From contig NZ_JAHMIN010000001.1 in assembly GCF_018986435.1 (NCBI RefSeq), forward strand, positions 190,858 through 254,857: DNA of 64,000 nucleotides, given 5' to 3'. Position 1 is the stretch's first letter. Every line of letters begins with the position of its first letter. Positions 14,709-25,554 of the stretch are shown one piece after another. The position numbers and the translations under genes are program-made. Origin of the DNA: Hahella sp. HN01 (GTDB taxonomy: Bacteria > Pseudomonadota > Gammaproteobacteria > Pseudomonadales > Oleiphilaceae). The notes below the pieces were generated by a model, which was not told the origin of the DNA, ran no database searches, and saw only the letters and a list, made by a program, of their open reading frames with translations.

Positions 14709-17291
14709 ATGTCCGCTATTGAATCCGCAATCAAACCCCAACACACGCCAATGATGCAACAGTATCTTGGCATCAAGGCGAAACATCCTCATCAGCTCGT
14801 ATTCTATAGAATGGGCGACTTCTATGAGCTGTTCTACGAAGACGCCCGCCGCGCCGCGGAGCTGCTGGATATCACCTTGACTCAGAGAGGCCAGTCCGGC
14901 GGACAGCCCATTCCCATGGCGGGCGTACCCTTCCATGCCGCAGAGGGATATATCGCCCGCTTGGTTCGTCTTGGCGAATCCGTCGTCATCTGCGAGCAGG
15001 TTGGCGACCCGGCCACCAGCAAAGGGCCTGTAGAACGCAAGGTCGTCAGAGTCGTCACGCCGGGCACGCTCAGCGATGAAGCCTTTCTAGAAGAGAAGTC
15101 GGACAACTTACTGTTAGCGATAAGCGCTTATAAGGATTTATTCGGCCTGGCCACGCTGGATATCGCCGGCGGTCGCTTTTTGATCCAGGAAGTGCGCGGA
15201 GCCGAAGCGTTAGCCAGTGAACTGCAACGCCTGCGACCCGCTGAGATTCTGGTCAGCGAACAGTTCCCTTTTCTGACGCTATTGGAAAACTACACAGGCG
15301 TGCAAAAGCAGCCCCCCTGGTACTTTGAACAGGAAACGGCCCAGCGCCTGCTATGCCAGCAATTTCGCACTAAAGACCTGGCTGGATTCGATTGCGAAGG
15401 CATGAGCGTCGCCATAGAAGCCGCCGGCTGCCTGTTTCAGTATGCCCAAGAGACGCAGCGCTCTCAGCTTCCCCATATTCGCACAATGATTCGGGAGCGC
15501 CGCGAAGACTCCATCATTCTTGACGCCGCCAGCCGCAGAAACCTTGAAATTGACGTTAATTTGGCGGGAGATTCCCGGCACACGCTGGCATGGGTCATGG
15601 ACAAATCCGCCACCGCCATGGGCAGCCGCATGTTGCGCCGTTGGCTGAATCGTCCATTGCGCAGCCAGGAAGAGGTGCGTCAGCGTCAAAACGCAATTAA
15701 AGAGCTGCTGGAAGGCTATCAGTTCGAAGCATTACACGAAACGCTCAAACAGATTGGCGATAGCGAACGCATTCTGTCTCGAGTAGCGTTGCGCTCAGCG
15801 CGCCCTCGTGATCTCGCCCGCTTGCGGGATACGCTGACGCTCCTGCCTGATTTGCAAAAGCAGATGGAGGAGCTAAGTGACGTTCATCTGCGCCGCCTGG
15901 CCAAACAAGTCAGTGAGTTTCCAGACATCGCAGACCTTCTCACCCGCGCCATAGAAGAAAACCCTCCTGTCGTTATTCGCGATGGCGGCGTGCTTTGCCA
16001 GGGTTTCGATGAAGAGCTGGACGAATTGCGCGGAATCAGTGAAAACGCAGGCGACTATCTGCTGGAAATTGAGAAACGAGAAAAAGAACGCACGCAGTTA
16101 TCCTCTTTAAAAGTGGGCTATAACCGCGTTCACGGTTACTTCATCGAGCTGAGTCGCACACAATCCGACCAGGCGCCCGCAGATTACATTCGACGCCAGA
16201 CACTAAAAAACGCTGAACGCTTTATTACTCCCGAGCTGAAAACTTTTGAAGATAAAGCGCTTAGCGCCAAGAGCCGCGCATTGAGCCGGGAAAAGATGCT
16301 TTATGACCAGATTCTGGAAACCATCGCAGAACAGCTCGCTCCCCTTCAGGACAGCGCTCGCGCCCTATCAGAACTGGATGTGCTGTCCAACTTTGCGGAA
16401 AGAGCGCTGACACTGAATCTGGTCTGCCCAGAGCTGACAGATGAGCACATGCTGCATATCGAAGGCGGTCGTCATCCAGTTGTTGAGCAAGTCAGTCAGG
16501 AGCCGTTCGTCCCCAACGATCTGGATCTGCAGGACAAACATCGCATGCTGATCATTACCGGCCCTAACATGGGCGGTAAGTCCACCTACATGCGCCAGAC
16601 TGCCTGTATTGTCATCCTGGCTTACTGCGGCAGCTTTGTGCCCGCAGCTCAAGTTGTCATCGGCCCGATAGATCGCGTATTCACCCGTATGGGGTCCTCC
16701 GACGACATCGCTGGCGGGCGCTCCACGTTTATGGTGGAGATGACTGAAACCGCCAACATCCTGCATTACGCGACCCGCCAGAGTCTGGTCTTGATGGATG
16801 AAGTCGGCCGCGGCACCAGCACCTTTGACGGACTCTCGCTGGCCTGGGCCTGCGCTGAGCACTTAGCTCAGGAAATTCAGGCCTTTACCCTGTTCGCCAC
16901 ACACTACTTCGAACTGACTGCGCTACCCAAGACACACACAAATGTCGCCAACGTGCACCTGACCGCTACGGAGCACAATGACAGCATTGTCTTCCTGCAT
17001 ACCGTACACGAAGGCCCAGCGAGCAAGAGCTACGGAATACAGGTGGCGCAACTGGCGGGGGTGCCGCCGCAGGTTATCAACCAAGCGCAAAAGCAATTGA
17101 AACAGCTGGAAAGCGGCGGGTCCAAGCCCGCGTTGACGGCTCCTGCGCCATCTCTTCAGGACGATTTGTTCGCTCGAATCGAGCCTAGCGAGGTGGAGAC
17201 CCGCCTGCAAAAACTCGACGTGGATTCTCTTTCTCCGCGAGATGCATTAAATATGCTGTATGAGCTGAAATCGATGAGTAAGAACACCTGA
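14709..17291 (+). CDS. mutS: DNA mismatch repair protein MutS
   Basis: An 860-residue MutS, which binds mismatches and starts methyl-directed repair with MutL. The mismatch-recognition motif [15 protein letters not shown] near the N terminus contains the wedge phenylalanine and glutamate. The C-terminal ABC-type ATPase has Walker [13 protein letters not shown] and the signature/Walker [13 protein letters not shown]. The start at [10 protein letters not shown] (14709) gives the usual N terminus. An upstream ATG at 14649 would add 20 unconserved residues. It diverges from pncC-recA, placing two DNA-repair genes head to head. fdxA follows after 132 bases. Confidence 0.98.
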   Translation: MSAIESAIKPQHTPMMQQYLGIKAKHPHQLVFYRMGDFYELFYEDARRAAELLDITLTQRGQSGGQPIPMAGVPFHAAEGYIARLVRLGESVVICEQVGDPATSKGPVERKVVRVVTPGTLSDEAFLEEKSDNLLLAISAYKDLFGLATLDIAGGRFLIQEVRGAEALASELQRLRPAEILVSEQFPFLTLLENYTGVQKQPPWYFEQETAQRLLCQQFRTKDLAGFDCEGMSVAIEAAGCLFQYAQETQRSQLPHIRTMIRERREDSIILDAASRRNLEIDVNLAGDSRHTLAWVMDKSATAMGSRMLRRWLNRPLRSQEEVRQRQNAIKELLEGYQFEALHETLKQIGDSERILSRVALRSARPRDLARLRDTLTLLPDLQKQMEELSDVHLRRLAKQVSEFPDIADLLTRAIEENPPVVIRDGGVLCQGFDEELDELRGISENAGDYLLEIEKREKERTQLSSLKVGYNRVHGYFIELSRTQSDQAPADYIRRQTLKNAERFITPELKTFEDKALSAKSRALSREKMLYDQILETIAEQLAPLQDSARALSELDVLSNFAERALTLNLVCPELTDEHMLHIEGGRHPVVEQVSQEPFVPNDLDLQDKHRMLIITGPNMGGKSTYMRQTACIVILAYCGSFVPAAQVVIGPIDRVFTRMGSSDDIAGGRSTFMVEMTETANILHYATRQSLVLMDEVGRGTSTFDGLSLAWACAEHLAQEIQAFTLFATHYFELTALPKTHTNVANVHLTATEHNDSIVFLHTVHEGPASKSYGIQVAQLAGVPPQVINQAQKQLKQLESGGSKPALTAPAPSLQDDLFARIEPSEVETRLQKLDVDSLSPRDALNMLYELKSMSKNT

Positions 17292-17423
17292 AAACTCAGG
17301 TATCCCGGGCGTTGCAAGAGCGCCTCGGGTTGCTTGCGCCGAAAGGGTTTTCTACAATACTAAATCGCGCGGCCCAACGGTCACTGAGCAATCGCGCAGA
17401 GTTTCATAATAAGGGATCAGACC

Positions 17424-17747
17424 ATGACTTTTGTTGTTACCGAAAATTGCATCAAGTGCAAATACACCGATTGCGTCGAAGTGTGCCCAGTGGACTGCTT
17501 CTACGAGGGTCCTAACTTCCTCGTCATCGATCCAGACGAATGCATCGACTGCGCATTGTGTGAGCCAGAGTGCCCGGCCGAAGCCATTTTTTCCGAGGAT
17601 GAATTGCCGGAAGATCAAAAGGAATTTATCGCGCTGAATGAAGAGCTGTGCCGCGTCTGGCCGAATATCACGGAGAAAAAAGACGCGCCTGCTGATGCGG
17701 ATGACTGGAAAGGCGTCAAGGGCAAACTTAAAGATCTGGCGCGCTGA
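17424..17747 (+). CDS. fdxA: 7Fe ferredoxin FdxA
   Basis: A 107-residue ferredoxin carrying one [3Fe-4S] and one [4Fe-4S] cluster. The first cysteine set is [20 protein letters not shown] and the second is [13 protein letters not shown]. The C-terminal extension with [12 protein letters not shown] is typical of the Azotobacter FdI-like family. It is an electron carrier in the cytoplasm. The gene directly follows mutS, as in Pseudomonas, and ends at a strong bidirectional terminator. Confidence 0.97.
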   Translation: MTFVVTENCIKCKYTDCVEVCPVDCFYEGPNFLVIDPDECIDCALCEPECPAEAIFSEDELPEDQKEFIALNEELCRVWPNITEKKDAPADADDWKGVKGKLKDLAR

Positions 17748-17774
17748 TCCAAATTAGCGTCCAGCTTCAGACAT

Positions 17775-17808
17775 AATAAAAGAGGGTTTCGAGCCCTCTT
17801 TTATTTTT
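17775..17808 (+). terminator. Bidirectional intrinsic terminator after fdxA
   Basis: A 12-bp perfect stem (17775-17786 with 17794-17805) has loop TTTCGAG. There are T runs on the plus side and A-rich sequence before the stem. It sits between the convergent fdxA and DUF4124 genes and can serve both. Confidence 0.88.
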
Positions 17809-17822
17809 AACGAATGCTACGG

Positions 17823-18305
17823 CTAAGGCGCGCACTTTTCCTGATAGAGCGCCTGCAACTTACTGCGCCGCTGAGCAATTTCTTCGTCAGAGACATACTC
17901 AGGCGTGCCGTCATCTTTAATGCGCGCAAAAGCGTATCCCTGGTCAATCTGATTGATATCCTTTCTAAGCTCCGCACAGTAATTATCTAATTTGGCTTTT
18001 TGAGCCGCACGCTCTTTTTCATGAGCGACCCGCGCGGCTTCCTCAACTTTATACTGCTCATAGATACGCTGGTAACGCTGTCCGACCTGCTCCGCATCGC
18101 GCTTTTGCGCATCCGAGACATTGGGTTGAATTTTGATGACTTTGGCGTCCTTATGTTGGCGCGTATCGCTGAAATGTACTTCGCCATGCTCATCGACCCA
18201 TTTGTAGATTTCCGCCTGCGCAGACGCGCCAAAGCAGAATAGCAGCGCAACGGCTATGCCGCTCATGGGAAGATTTCTAACGATATGCCTAGCCACTTTA
18301 GTCAC
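17823..18305 (-). CDS. Exported DUF4124-domain protein
   Basis: A 160-residue protein with a signal peptide (hydrophobic core [12 protein letters not shown], likely cut after AQA). The DUF4124 motif [16 protein letters not shown] follows immediately. The rest is a charged helical region with three or more cysteines. The family is common in gammaproteobacteria and is periplasmic or envelope-associated, function unknown. The ATG at 18305 overlaps the rnhB tail by 8 bases, so the gene may be translated as the last member of the lpx-rnhB transcript. In E. coli and Pseudomonas dnaE stands in this place. Confidence 0.82.
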   Translation of the reverse strand: MTKVARHIVRNLPMSGIAVALLFCFGASAQAEIYKWVDEHGEVHFSDTRQHKDAKVIKIQPNVSDAQKRDAEQVGQRYQRIYEQYKVEEAARVAHEKERAAQKAKLDNYCAELRKDINQIDQGYAFARIKDDGTPEYVSDEEIAQRRSKLQALYQEKCAP

Positions 18306-18906
18306 CTTGCAATAACTGCTGCACCGGCTTATAGCTGCGCCGATGTATTTCCGTCACCCCCAGCTCCTTCAACGCGGATAAATGCTGAGCCGTTGGGTAA
18401 CCTTTATGCCCCGCCAGCCCGTACCCAGGGAAAATTGCGTCTAATCTATCCAGTTCTTCGTCACGCTCTACTTTAGCTAGTATAGAAGCCGCCGCAATGG
18501 CCGCCACTTTGCTATCGCCTTTAACAATCGCTTCCGCTGGCATCTCCAACTTGGGGATTTTGTTACCATCTATCAGAGCCAAATCCGGCGTAACCTGCAA
18601 ACCTGCTACGGCGCGCTGCATCGCCAGCAACGAAGCCTGCAAGATATTAATTTGATCAATCTCTTCGACAGTAGCCCACCCCGTCGCCCACGCCAGCGCT
18701 TTTTCTCTAATTTCCTGTGACAACGCAACCCGCTGACGATGACTTAGTTTTTTAGAGTCATTCAGGCCTTCAATAGGCTTTTCTGGATTTAATATAACCG
18801 CCGCCGCCACGACAGGGCCAGCCAAAGGCCCCCTGCCAACCTCGTCGACGCCGGCTACAAGCTCGCCAGTTTGCTGATCGAACAAACCAATCTGCGAATT
18901 ACTCAT
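18298..18906 (-). CDS. rnhB: Ribonuclease HII
   Basis: A 202-residue RNase HII that removes misincorporated ribonucleotides and RNA primers from DNA. The catalytic acidic residues are in [27 protein letters not shown] and [10 protein letters not shown]. The start at [10 protein letters not shown] (18906) lies one base after the lpxB stop and follows GAAGGA at good spacing. An ATG 16 codons upstream would overlap lpxB. It is the last recognisable gene of the envelope operon. Confidence 0.96.
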   Translation of the reverse strand: MSNSQIGLFDQQTGELVAGVDEVGRGPLAGPVVAAAVILNPEKPIEGLNDSKKLSHRQRVALSQEIREKALAWATGWATVEEIDQINILQASLLAMQRAVAGLQVTPDLALIDGNKIPKLEMPAEAIVKGDSKVAAIAAASILAKVERDEELDRLDAIFPGYGLAGHKGYPTAQHLSALKELGVTEIHRRSYKPVQQLLQGD

Positions 18907-18907
18907 G

Positions 18908-20098
18908 TTATTGTCCTTCTTTGGCGTCTTGAGCCTCGACACGCCCTTTTTCAATTAACTCTGCAATGGCCTGCGCCGCGACCACACTAGCGTTTTGCCG
19001 TATGAGCTTGTGCAACCCTTCAAACTCGCCTTCAAGACTTCTCCGCCGCTCCACGTCCAGCTCTTTCAGTAACGCCCCTCCCAGCTTGGAAGGCGTAGCG
19101 TCGTGTTGAATCAGCTCAGGGACTAAAGCTCTATCCGCCAGCAGGTTCGGTAAAGAAATATACTTTGCTTTCAGTAAGCGCCGCATAATCCAGTAGCTGA
19201 GCGTCGCAAGCTTATAAGCCACTACCATAGGGCGCTTCACCAACATCGCTTCAAGCGTCGCTGTGCCTGAGGCCAGCAGTATAGCGTCCGCAGCCATCAT
19301 GCATTCACGTGAATGCTGGTCAATCAGAGTAACAGGTAGACGGCCGCCATGAGATTGTAGCTGTTGCTCTATTTGCGCTCTTCGCGCTTGATTGGCGGCG
19401 GGAATCAGAAATCGAATATCAGGGCGTCGTTGATGCAGCCAAGCAATGGTTTCAATAAAAGTGGGCCCCAAGCGGGAGACCTCACCGCCTCTGGAGCCGG
19501 GCAATACGGCGACAACTTCACCCGACGCATCAGTACCAAGTTCGTGACGCATTGCCACTTTATCGGGATGAAGCGGAATAATTTCCGCCAAAGGATGCCC
19601 AACAAATTTTACCGGCACATTGTGCTCGCGGTAAAAGCGTGCCTCGAAAGGCAACAGCGTCAGCATCAGATCAACTGCTTTGGCGATTTTGAAGACACGA
19701 TTCTGTCGCCAGGCCCACACAGAAGGGCTAACGTAGTGAGCGGTCTTAATTCCCGCCTGACGCAGCTTTAATTCGATGCCGATAGTGAAATCTGGGGAGT
19801 CAATACCAAGAAAAAGATCGGGAGGGTTCGCGGTAAAGTGCTCAACTATGCGGCGGCGCATAGCCAATAATTCCGGCAGCCTGCCAAGCACCTCCACCAA
19901 TCCCATAATTGAAAGGCGCTCCATTTGAAAGAAGGTGTTAAATCCTTCTTTCAGCATCCGCTCACCGCCGATACCTTCAAAAGTCGCCTGAGGATATAGG
20001 GCCTTTAATTCTTGCATCAGGCCCGCCCCCAACAAGTCGCCGGAAGCCTCTCCGGCGACAATGCCGATGCGAATCGGTCGTTGTGATATGGGCGTCAT
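18908..20098 (-). CDS. lpxB: Lipid-A-disaccharide synthase
   Basis: A 396-residue GT19 glycosyltransferase at the inner-membrane surface. It joins UDP-2,3-diacylglucosamine to lipid X to form the lipid A disaccharide. Signatures are [50 protein letters not shown] and [12 protein letters not shown]. It is nine bases downstream of lpxA and one base upstream of rnhB, so it is part of a tightly packed operon. Confidence 0.98.
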   Translation of the reverse strand: MTPISQRPIRIGIVAGEASGDLLGAGLMQELKALYPQATFEGIGGERMLKEGFNTFFQMERLSIMGLVEVLGRLPELLAMRRRIVEHFTANPPDLFLGIDSPDFTIGIELKLRQAGIKTAHYVSPSVWAWRQNRVFKIAKAVDLMLTLLPFEARFYREHNVPVKFVGHPLAEIIPLHPDKVAMRHELGTDASGEVVAVLPGSRGGEVSRLGPTFIETIAWLHQRRPDIRFLIPAANQARRAQIEQQLQSHGGRLPVTLIDQHSRECMMAADAILLASGTATLEAMLVKRPMVVAYKLATLSYWIMRRLLKAKYISLPNLLADRALVPELIQHDATPSKLGGALLKELDVERRRSLEGEFEGLHKLIRQNASVVAAQAIAELIEKGRVEAQDAKEGQ

Positions 20099-20107
20099 TT
20101 TAGGCGA

Positions 20108-20881
20108 CTATCTAACGATGCCTCGGGCAGAGGATTGTACGCTGCGTAGGAAGACGCCTACTTCGGCAAACTCCTCGGCTGGCGCTTTAAGCTTCTCTAT
20201 TGCTTGCTCAAGCGTTAATCCTTGTCGGTACAGCGTCTTATAAGCACGGCGCAACTCCAGGATTATCTCACTGGAGAAGCCCCGACGCTTCAATCCCTCG
20301 ACATTCAGACCATGAGCCTTAGCGGATTGTCCTCCCGCCATGATATAAGCAGGGATATCCTTCAAAACGATACTGCCGCCAGCACACATGCTGTGCTCAC
20401 CAATCTTGCAAAACTGGTGCACCATGGTTCCGCCGCCGAGAATCGCCCAATCGCCAATATACACATGCCCTGCGAGGGTCGTCATATTCGCCAGAATACA
20501 GTTATTTCCAACCACACAGTCATGAGCGACATGAACATACGCCATGAAAAGGTTATTACTGCCAATCTTAGTAGCGCCGAGATCTTGAACCGTCCCTCGA
20601 TGAATCGTGCAGCTCTCGCGGATGACGTTATTGTCCCCGATCTCTAAAACGGTAGGCTCTCCATTGTACTTTTTGTCCTGGCATTCCTCTCCCACGCTGG
20701 CGAATTGGAAAATACGGTTGTTCTTTCCTATCTTTGTGGGGCCTTTGATCACTACGTGAGAATTGACCACTGTCCCAGAGCCAATTTCAACATCGGCTCC
20801 GATATAACTCCATGGCCCAATCTCCGCATCAGCGGCGATTTTGGCTCCCTGTTCAACAATCGCCTGAGGGTGAATGGACAT
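20108..20881 (-). CDS. lpxA: UDP-N-acetylglucosamine acyltransferase
   Basis: A 257-residue left-handed beta-helix acyltransferase that performs the first step of lipid A synthesis, acylating UDP-GlcNAc from acyl-ACP. Hexapeptide repeats run through the first two thirds. The catalytic histidine lies in AYVHVAHDCVVGN, and GGTMVHQFCKIG and the C-terminal helical cap follow. The start codon overlaps the fabZ stop by one base (TAATG). Confidence 0.98.
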   Translation of the reverse strand: MSIHPQAIVEQGAKIAADAEIGPWSYIGADVEIGSGTVVNSHVVIKGPTKIGKNNRIFQFASVGEECQDKKYNGEPTVLEIGDNNVIRESCTIHRGTVQDLGATKIGSNNLFMAYVHVAHDCVVGNNCILANMTTLAGHVYIGDWAILGGGTMVHQFCKIGEHSMCAGGSIVLKDIPAYIMAGGQSAKAHGLNVEGLKRRGFSSEIILELRRAYKTLYRQGLTLEQAIEKLKAPAEEFAEVGVFLRSVQSSARGIVR

Positions 20882-21315
20882 TAAAGCCTTCTCTCAGCAG
20901 TTAAAATTTCCGCGCTGCAAACGACATTTCCATCAACCAGCGCCCGGCAGGCGAATTTCCATATGCCGCGCTTGTCAGTCACAATTTCCGCTTCTAGACG
21001 CAATTGATCTCCTGGAACGACAGGCTTTTTAAAGCGCACTTTATCCGTCCCGGCCAAATAGTAGGTATAACCGTCCGCAGGTTTTTTTCCTGTGGTGACA
21101 AACCCAAGAATTCCGGCCACCTGAGCCATTGCCTCAATAATAAGCACGCCAGGCATAATAGGGTGATCAGGGAAGTGACCGGTAAATTGCGGTTCGTTGT
21201 AAGTGATGTTCTTCACACCAGCAATAAACTCGCCCGGCTTAATCTCCAGCACCCGGTCCACTAACAGGAATGGGTATCTGTGAGGTAAGTATTCTTTAAT
21301 TTCATTAATTTCCAT
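20881..21315 (-). CDS. fabZ: 3-hydroxyacyl-ACP dehydratase
   Basis: A 144-residue hotdog-fold dehydratase of fatty acid elongation. The catalytic His and Glu lie in [20 protein letters not shown]. The N terminus ([18 protein letters not shown]) is classical. It sits between lpxD and lpxA, linking acyl-chain supply with lipid A synthesis. It is separated from lpxD by about 100 bases and from lpxA by a one-base overlap. Confidence 0.98.
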
Positions 21316-21419
21316 ATTTGGAAAGCCTCAACAACATGATTGCACAATGCCGGATAAGTTTATGAATATCGATTATACAGAGCCGTTGGCCCGGATTCTC
21401 GATCCTTTACAGTTCGCTT

Positions 21420-22466
21420 TCAATCCGCATCGGACTTTCGGCGGCCGCCCTGTTCCAGCACCCTGACCCTACGCGCCAACTGATCCAACTGTCGGAAACG
21501 GGCCACATTTTTTCGCCACGAAGCATTGGGCTCAACCGCAGTGCCAGAAGAATAAACTCCTGGCTCTTTAATATTATGAGTCACCAATGTCATTCCCGTA
21601 ATTTGCACCTGATCCGCTATTTCCAGATGGCCGGCAATACCTACGCCGCCACCGATCATGCAATGCTTGCCTATCGACGAGCTTCCCGAAACGCCTACAC
21701 AGGCCGCAATAACAGTATATGCGCCAACTCTGACGTTGTGGGCGATTTGTATCTGGTTGTCCAACTTCGCCCCGGTTTCGATAACCGTGTCATCCAATGC
21801 GCCGCGGTCGATCGTTGTATTGGCGCCTATTTCAACATCGTCGCCAATCACGACGCCACCAAGCTGGGCGATTTTGGCCCAGTCTCCCCTATTAGGAGCA
21901 AAACCAAAACCGTCTGAACCAATAACAGCACCGCTATGGATAAGCACTCTCGCACCAATACTCACGCCGTGGTAAACAGTAACATTGGGACGTAGCTGAG
22001 TATTCGCTCCAACGACAGAACCCACGCCGATATAACAACCGGGGCCAACAACCACCCCATCGCCTATCTCCGCGTCGTCCTCAACGACTGCATTCGATCC
22101 AATGGTCACGCCGTCGCCAAGTTTGGCGCTTTCTGATACAACGGCGGAGGTAGATACGCCACTCATACTCGACCATTGAGGGGCAAACAACTGACTACAA
22201 AGAGCATACCCGAAGTATGAGTTTTCCATCATCAGTACATTGGTCGAACACTGATCAGCGAGGCTGGATGGAAGGATGACGGCGGATGCGCAAGTATCTT
22301 TCAAATGCTTCAGATAGTTTTTGTTAGCCAAAAAACTAATCTGTCCAGCCTGAGCCTTTTGCAACGTCGCCAGCCCTTTCACTTCTACTGAGCCATCGCC
22401 CCGTAACTCAGCGCCAATCCGAGAAGCGATATCCGCCAGCGTGTATGAAAGGTCTGTCTTATCCAT
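21420..22466 (-). CDS. lpxD: UDP-3-O-acylglucosamine N-acyltransferase
   Basis: A 348-residue hexapeptide-repeat acyltransferase, third step of lipid A synthesis. The N-terminal uridine-binding domain (TLADIASRIGAELRGD) precedes a long beta-helix. The catalytic histidine motif is QIAHNVRVGAYT, and GGVGIAGHLEIAD follows. A basic C-terminal helix (RRVRVLEQGGRRKSD) ends the protein. It is 19 bases downstream of skp. Confidence 0.97.
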   Translation of the reverse strand: MDKTDLSYTLADIASRIGAELRGDGSVEVKGLATLQKAQAGQISFLANKNYLKHLKDTCASAVILPSSLADQCSTNVLMMENSYFGYALCSQLFAPQWSSMSGVSTSAVVSESAKLGDGVTIGSNAVVEDDAEIGDGVVVGPGCYIGVGSVVGANTQLRPNVTVYHGVSIGARVLIHSGAVIGSDGFGFAPNRGDWAKIAQLGGVVIGDDVEIGANTTIDRGALDDTVIETGAKLDNQIQIAHNVRVGAYTVIAACVGVSGSSSIGKHCMIGGGVGIAGHLEIADQVQITGMTLVTHNIKEPGVYSSGTAVEPNASWRKNVARFRQLDQLARRVRVLEQGGRRKSDAD

Positions 22467-22485
22467 GAACTCCAGCCTCTGACAC

Positions 22486-22998
22486 TTATTTGGCGCTGTT
22501 AAGCGCTTCGATCAACTTTGCAGTCAAATCCAGAGAAGGATTAGCATACACCGCCAATTTGCTGGGTAAGATGACATCCACTTTCTCTTTTTCCGCAATT
22601 TTCTTCAGTGCGTCGTCAACCTTTGGCTTGGACTCCTGCAAAAACAGTTCTTCCCGCTTAGAGATCGCAGATTGATATTTGTTTTTCAGAAAATTGAATT
22701 CCTGCGCTTTTTCTTCCAGCTCTGCATTAAGCTTAGTGCGCTCAGTTTCACTCATGATGGCGGAGTCTTTTTTCAATCGCTCTTGCATTTTCTGCGCCTG
22801 CTCGCCAACTTCTCTTAATCTGGCTTCTTCGTCAGCAAAATCTTTCTTAAGATTCTCGCCAAACTTTTTGGCCGCTTGAGAAGAAAGCAACGCCGTACGC
22901 AAGTCAACTACCGCCACTTTCTGAGCCGCACTCACCATTCCAGCGTATCCTGTGCTTACTAACGCCAGCGCCAAAGCGGCAATTCGAATCAATTTCAT
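22486..22998 (-). CDS. skp: Periplasmic chaperone Skp/OmpH
   Basis: A 170-residue periplasmic chaperone for unfolded outer-membrane proteins. The signal peptide MKLIRIAALALALVSTGYAG ends near VSA/AQK. It is followed by KVAVVDLRTALLSSQAA and a long helical arm rich in Lys, Glu and Ala. The start at 22998 was chosen for the signal peptide and the upstream AAGGAGCCC. An ATG eight codons earlier is less likely. It stands between bamA and lpxD, the conserved order. Confidence 0.95.
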   Translation of the reverse strand: MKLIRIAALALALVSTGYAGMVSAAQKVAVVDLRTALLSSQAAKKFGENLKKDFADEEARLREVGEQAQKMQERLKKDSAIMSETERTKLNAELEEKAQEFNFLKNKYQSAISKREELFLQESKPKVDDALKKIAEKEKVDVILPSKLAVYANPSLDLTAKLIEALNSAK

Positions 22999-23140
22999 AT
23001 TGGGCTCCTTAAACTTAAACATTTATCTCTATCGGCTGACTGGAAACCACCAGCGAGGACGCAGAGTTTATAGAGTTCTGCGTAACTTGGCTAACACCGC
23101 CAAGCCTTCACTGCCTCGGTTATATGCCGCAAAGACCAGA

Positions 23141-23180
23141 AAAATCCTGCGCGCGTACTAGGCGACGCGCCAGGAAAAAT
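23141..23180 (-). terminator. Hairpin between bamA and skp
   Basis: A ten-bp stem with one bulged base (23146-23156 with 23165-23174) has an 8-base loop and is followed on the minus strand by ATTTTTC. It lies just after bamA and may be a partial terminator that sets the ratio of bamA to skp transcripts. Confidence 0.65.
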
Positions 23181-23191
23181 CATTTCGTTCT

Positions 23192-25510
23192 TTAGAACGT
23201 TTGCCCCAGCAAGAACTGGAAGAATTGGGTTTTATCGCCTTCCTTGTCGTTCAGGGCTCTTCCGAGACTGAAGGACAAAGGACCGATAGGCGTTACCCAC
23301 GTCATCGCGACGCCAGCAGAAAAACGAAGCTCATCGAAGGAGGGATCGTATCCCCTAGCTGTGTCGAACACATTTCCGCCATCCAAAAACACTACACTAC
23401 GGATCTGAGAGCGGTCTTTTACAAAGATAAAAGGCACTATCAACTCAAGGCTGGACTCAACCTGTACATTACCGCCAAAGGGATCCTGATCTCTATCCGG
23501 ATTACTAGGATGCGGCGTACTCCTTGGTCCTAGCGTATTGGCCTTGAACCCGCGTATAGATCCAAATCCGCCAGCATAGTAATGCTCAAAAAACGGCAAG
23601 CGATCATTGTCGCCATACCCATCGCCATACCCCAAGTCAGCCCTTAACTTAAGCGCCCACTCCTGGTCTTCTGACAACGGGAAGTATTGGGTGTTGTTGT
23701 AGTTCAACTTGTAGAAATTGTAGTCACTCAACTCTGGTAACGTGACCTTCACAGAGAAAGACTGCGAGTTACCTGACGTTGGGAATAAGCCTTTGTTTAG
23801 AGTGGAGCGGCTCCACCCGGCAGACAAATCAAAGAAGCTGTAGCTAGAGCCAAATTCATTAGTGAAATCAGAGATTTCCTGAACAGGGTACTTGGGCAGC
23901 TTAATGCGGGTGTGAGTATAGCCTGAGCTAAAGGTCAGCCTTGAGAATCTATCTATTGGATAACCGAAGTTAACGGAGCCGCCCATGCTGTCTTTCAGAT
24001 ATGCCGCGACATCATTGTCATCATCGTCATAGTCCGTTTCCTTGTAAAACAGACTGAAGCCTCTGCTTACCCCATCAACGGTATAATATGGATTGGTGTA
24101 AGAGAAGTTGGCGCTCTGAACGCTCTTACTTTTGTTAACCCCGAATGACACCCGACGGCCCGTTCCCAGGAAGTTCTTCTCCGCCACACTGGCGCCCACA
24201 GTCGCGCCGCCATCCTGCGAGTAGCCCAAACTTGCGGAAAGGCTGCCGGTAGGCTGCTCTTCCACAGAATAGTTCACGTCTATCTGATCGTTGGTTCCAG
24301 GAACCAGAGGCGTTTCCACAGTAACGGTTTTGAAGAACCCTAAACGCTCCAGTCTGGATTTGGACGCTTCGATCAAGTCTGTCGAAGCTGCAGCAGACTC
24401 CATCTGCACCATTTCCTGACGCAGCACCTCATCGCTGGTTGAAGTGTTGCCGCTGAAGTTGACTCGGCGCACATATGTACGACGGCCCGGTTCAACATAA
24501 AAGGTAACCGAAGCGGTATTATCGTCGTGCGGTTCAGGAATAGCATTCACACTCGCAAATGTATAACCATCGTTCCCCAGACGTTTGGAAATGATGTCCG
24601 ATGTTACCGTAAGGAGCTGACGGGAGAATGTATCGCCAGGCTTCACTACAATCAGCTTGCGTAACTCTTCTTCTTCGACTTTCAAGTCGCCCTTTAAAGC
24701 AATGTCGCGAATTTTGTACTGAGGCCCTTCATTCACGTTAACCGTGATGAACACTTGCTCTTTATCTGGAGAAACGGAGACCTGCGTAGATTCGATACTG
24801 AACTTGATGTATCCATTATCCAGGTAATGTGAGCGAATACGCTCCAAGTCGCCATTCAGTTTCTGCTTGGAGTACTTATCACTGCTGAAAATCGACGCCC
24901 AAAACCCGGTTAACTTGAGCTGCATAAGATCGCGCAACTCGTCATCCGAAAAGGCGTTATTACCGACGAAATTAATATGCTGGATGGCTGAAACCGGACC
25001 TTCCTTGATTTTGATATTCAACTGCACGCGGTTACGGGGCAACTCCTCCACTTCCGCTTTCACAGAAGCATTGTAGCGCCCCTGCGCGACATAGCTGCGT
25101 AAAATTTCCAGCTCAATACGCTCCAGCGTCGAGCGTTGAAACACCTCCCCTTCCGAAAGCTTGGCGGACTTAAGGCCTTCCATTAAATCTTCGGTGGGTA
25201 GGTTTTTATTTCCCTCAACTTCAATCTTGCTGATGGATGGACGCTCAGTCACATTGATGATCAGCACATCGCCTTCCCGGCTCAGCTTGATATCGGTAAA
25301 CAGTCCCGTCTTAAAAAGCGAGCGGGTAGCGTCCGCAAGCTTCTTTGAGTCAACGCTCTCTCCCACATTGACAGGGAACGCGGTAAAGACGCTTCCAGCG
25401 GACACTCGTTGCAAACCATCCACTCGAATATCGGAAATGTCGAATTGATCATCTGCAGCGTAAGAAAAAGCGGCCGTGAGCCAAACAAAGATAAAAAGCA
25501 ATACTCTCAT
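23192..25510 (-). CDS. bamA: Outer membrane assembly factor BamA
   Basis: A 772-residue Omp85 protein, the core of the BAM complex that inserts beta-barrels into the outer membrane. A signal peptide ends near SYAAD. Five POTRA domains cover roughly residues 20-420. The C-terminal barrel has GGFGSIRGFKANTLGPRS, the conserved loop-6 VRGF-like motif (here IRGF), and ends in a terminal phenylalanine (LLGQTF). It lies 44 bases after rseP and upstream of skp. Length is near normal. Confidence 0.98.
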   Translation of the reverse strand: MRVLLFIFVWLTAAFSYAADDQFDISDIRVDGLQRVSAGSVFTAFPVNVGESVDSKKLADATRSLFKTGLFTDIKLSREGDVLIINVTERPSISKIEVEGNKNLPTEDLMEGLKSAKLSEGEVFQRSTLERIELEILRSYVAQGRYNASVKAEVEELPRNRVQLNIKIKEGPVSAIQHINFVGNNAFSDDELRDLMQLKLTGFWASIFSSDKYSKQKLNGDLERIRSHYLDNGYIKFSIESTQVSVSPDKEQVFITVNVNEGPQYKIRDIALKGDLKVEEEELRKLIVVKPGDTFSRQLLTVTSDIISKRLGNDGYTFASVNAIPEPHDDNTASVTFYVEPGRRTYVRRVNFSGNTSTSDEVLRQEMVQMESAAASTDLIEASKSRLERLGFFKTVTVETPLVPGTNDQIDVNYSVEEQPTGSLSASLGYSQDGGATVGASVAEKNFLGTGRRVSFGVNKSKSVQSANFSYTNPYYTVDGVSRGFSLFYKETDYDDDDNDVAAYLKDSMGGSVNFGYPIDRFSRLTFSSGYTHTRIKLPKYPVQEISDFTNEFGSSYSFFDLSAGWSRSTLNKGLFPTSGNSQSFSVKVTLPELSDYNFYKLNYNNTQYFPLSEDQEWALKLRADLGYGDGYGDNDRLPFFEHYYAGGFGSIRGFKANTLGPRSTPHPSNPDRDQDPFGGNVQVESSLELIVPFIFVKDRSQIRSVVFLDGGNVFDTARGYDPSFDELRFSAGVAMTWVTPIGPLSFSLGRALNDKEGDKTQFFQFLLGQTF

Positions 25511-25554
25511 GTAATCAACACACGTGATGGGAGCCGAAGATTCAGCATTATTTA

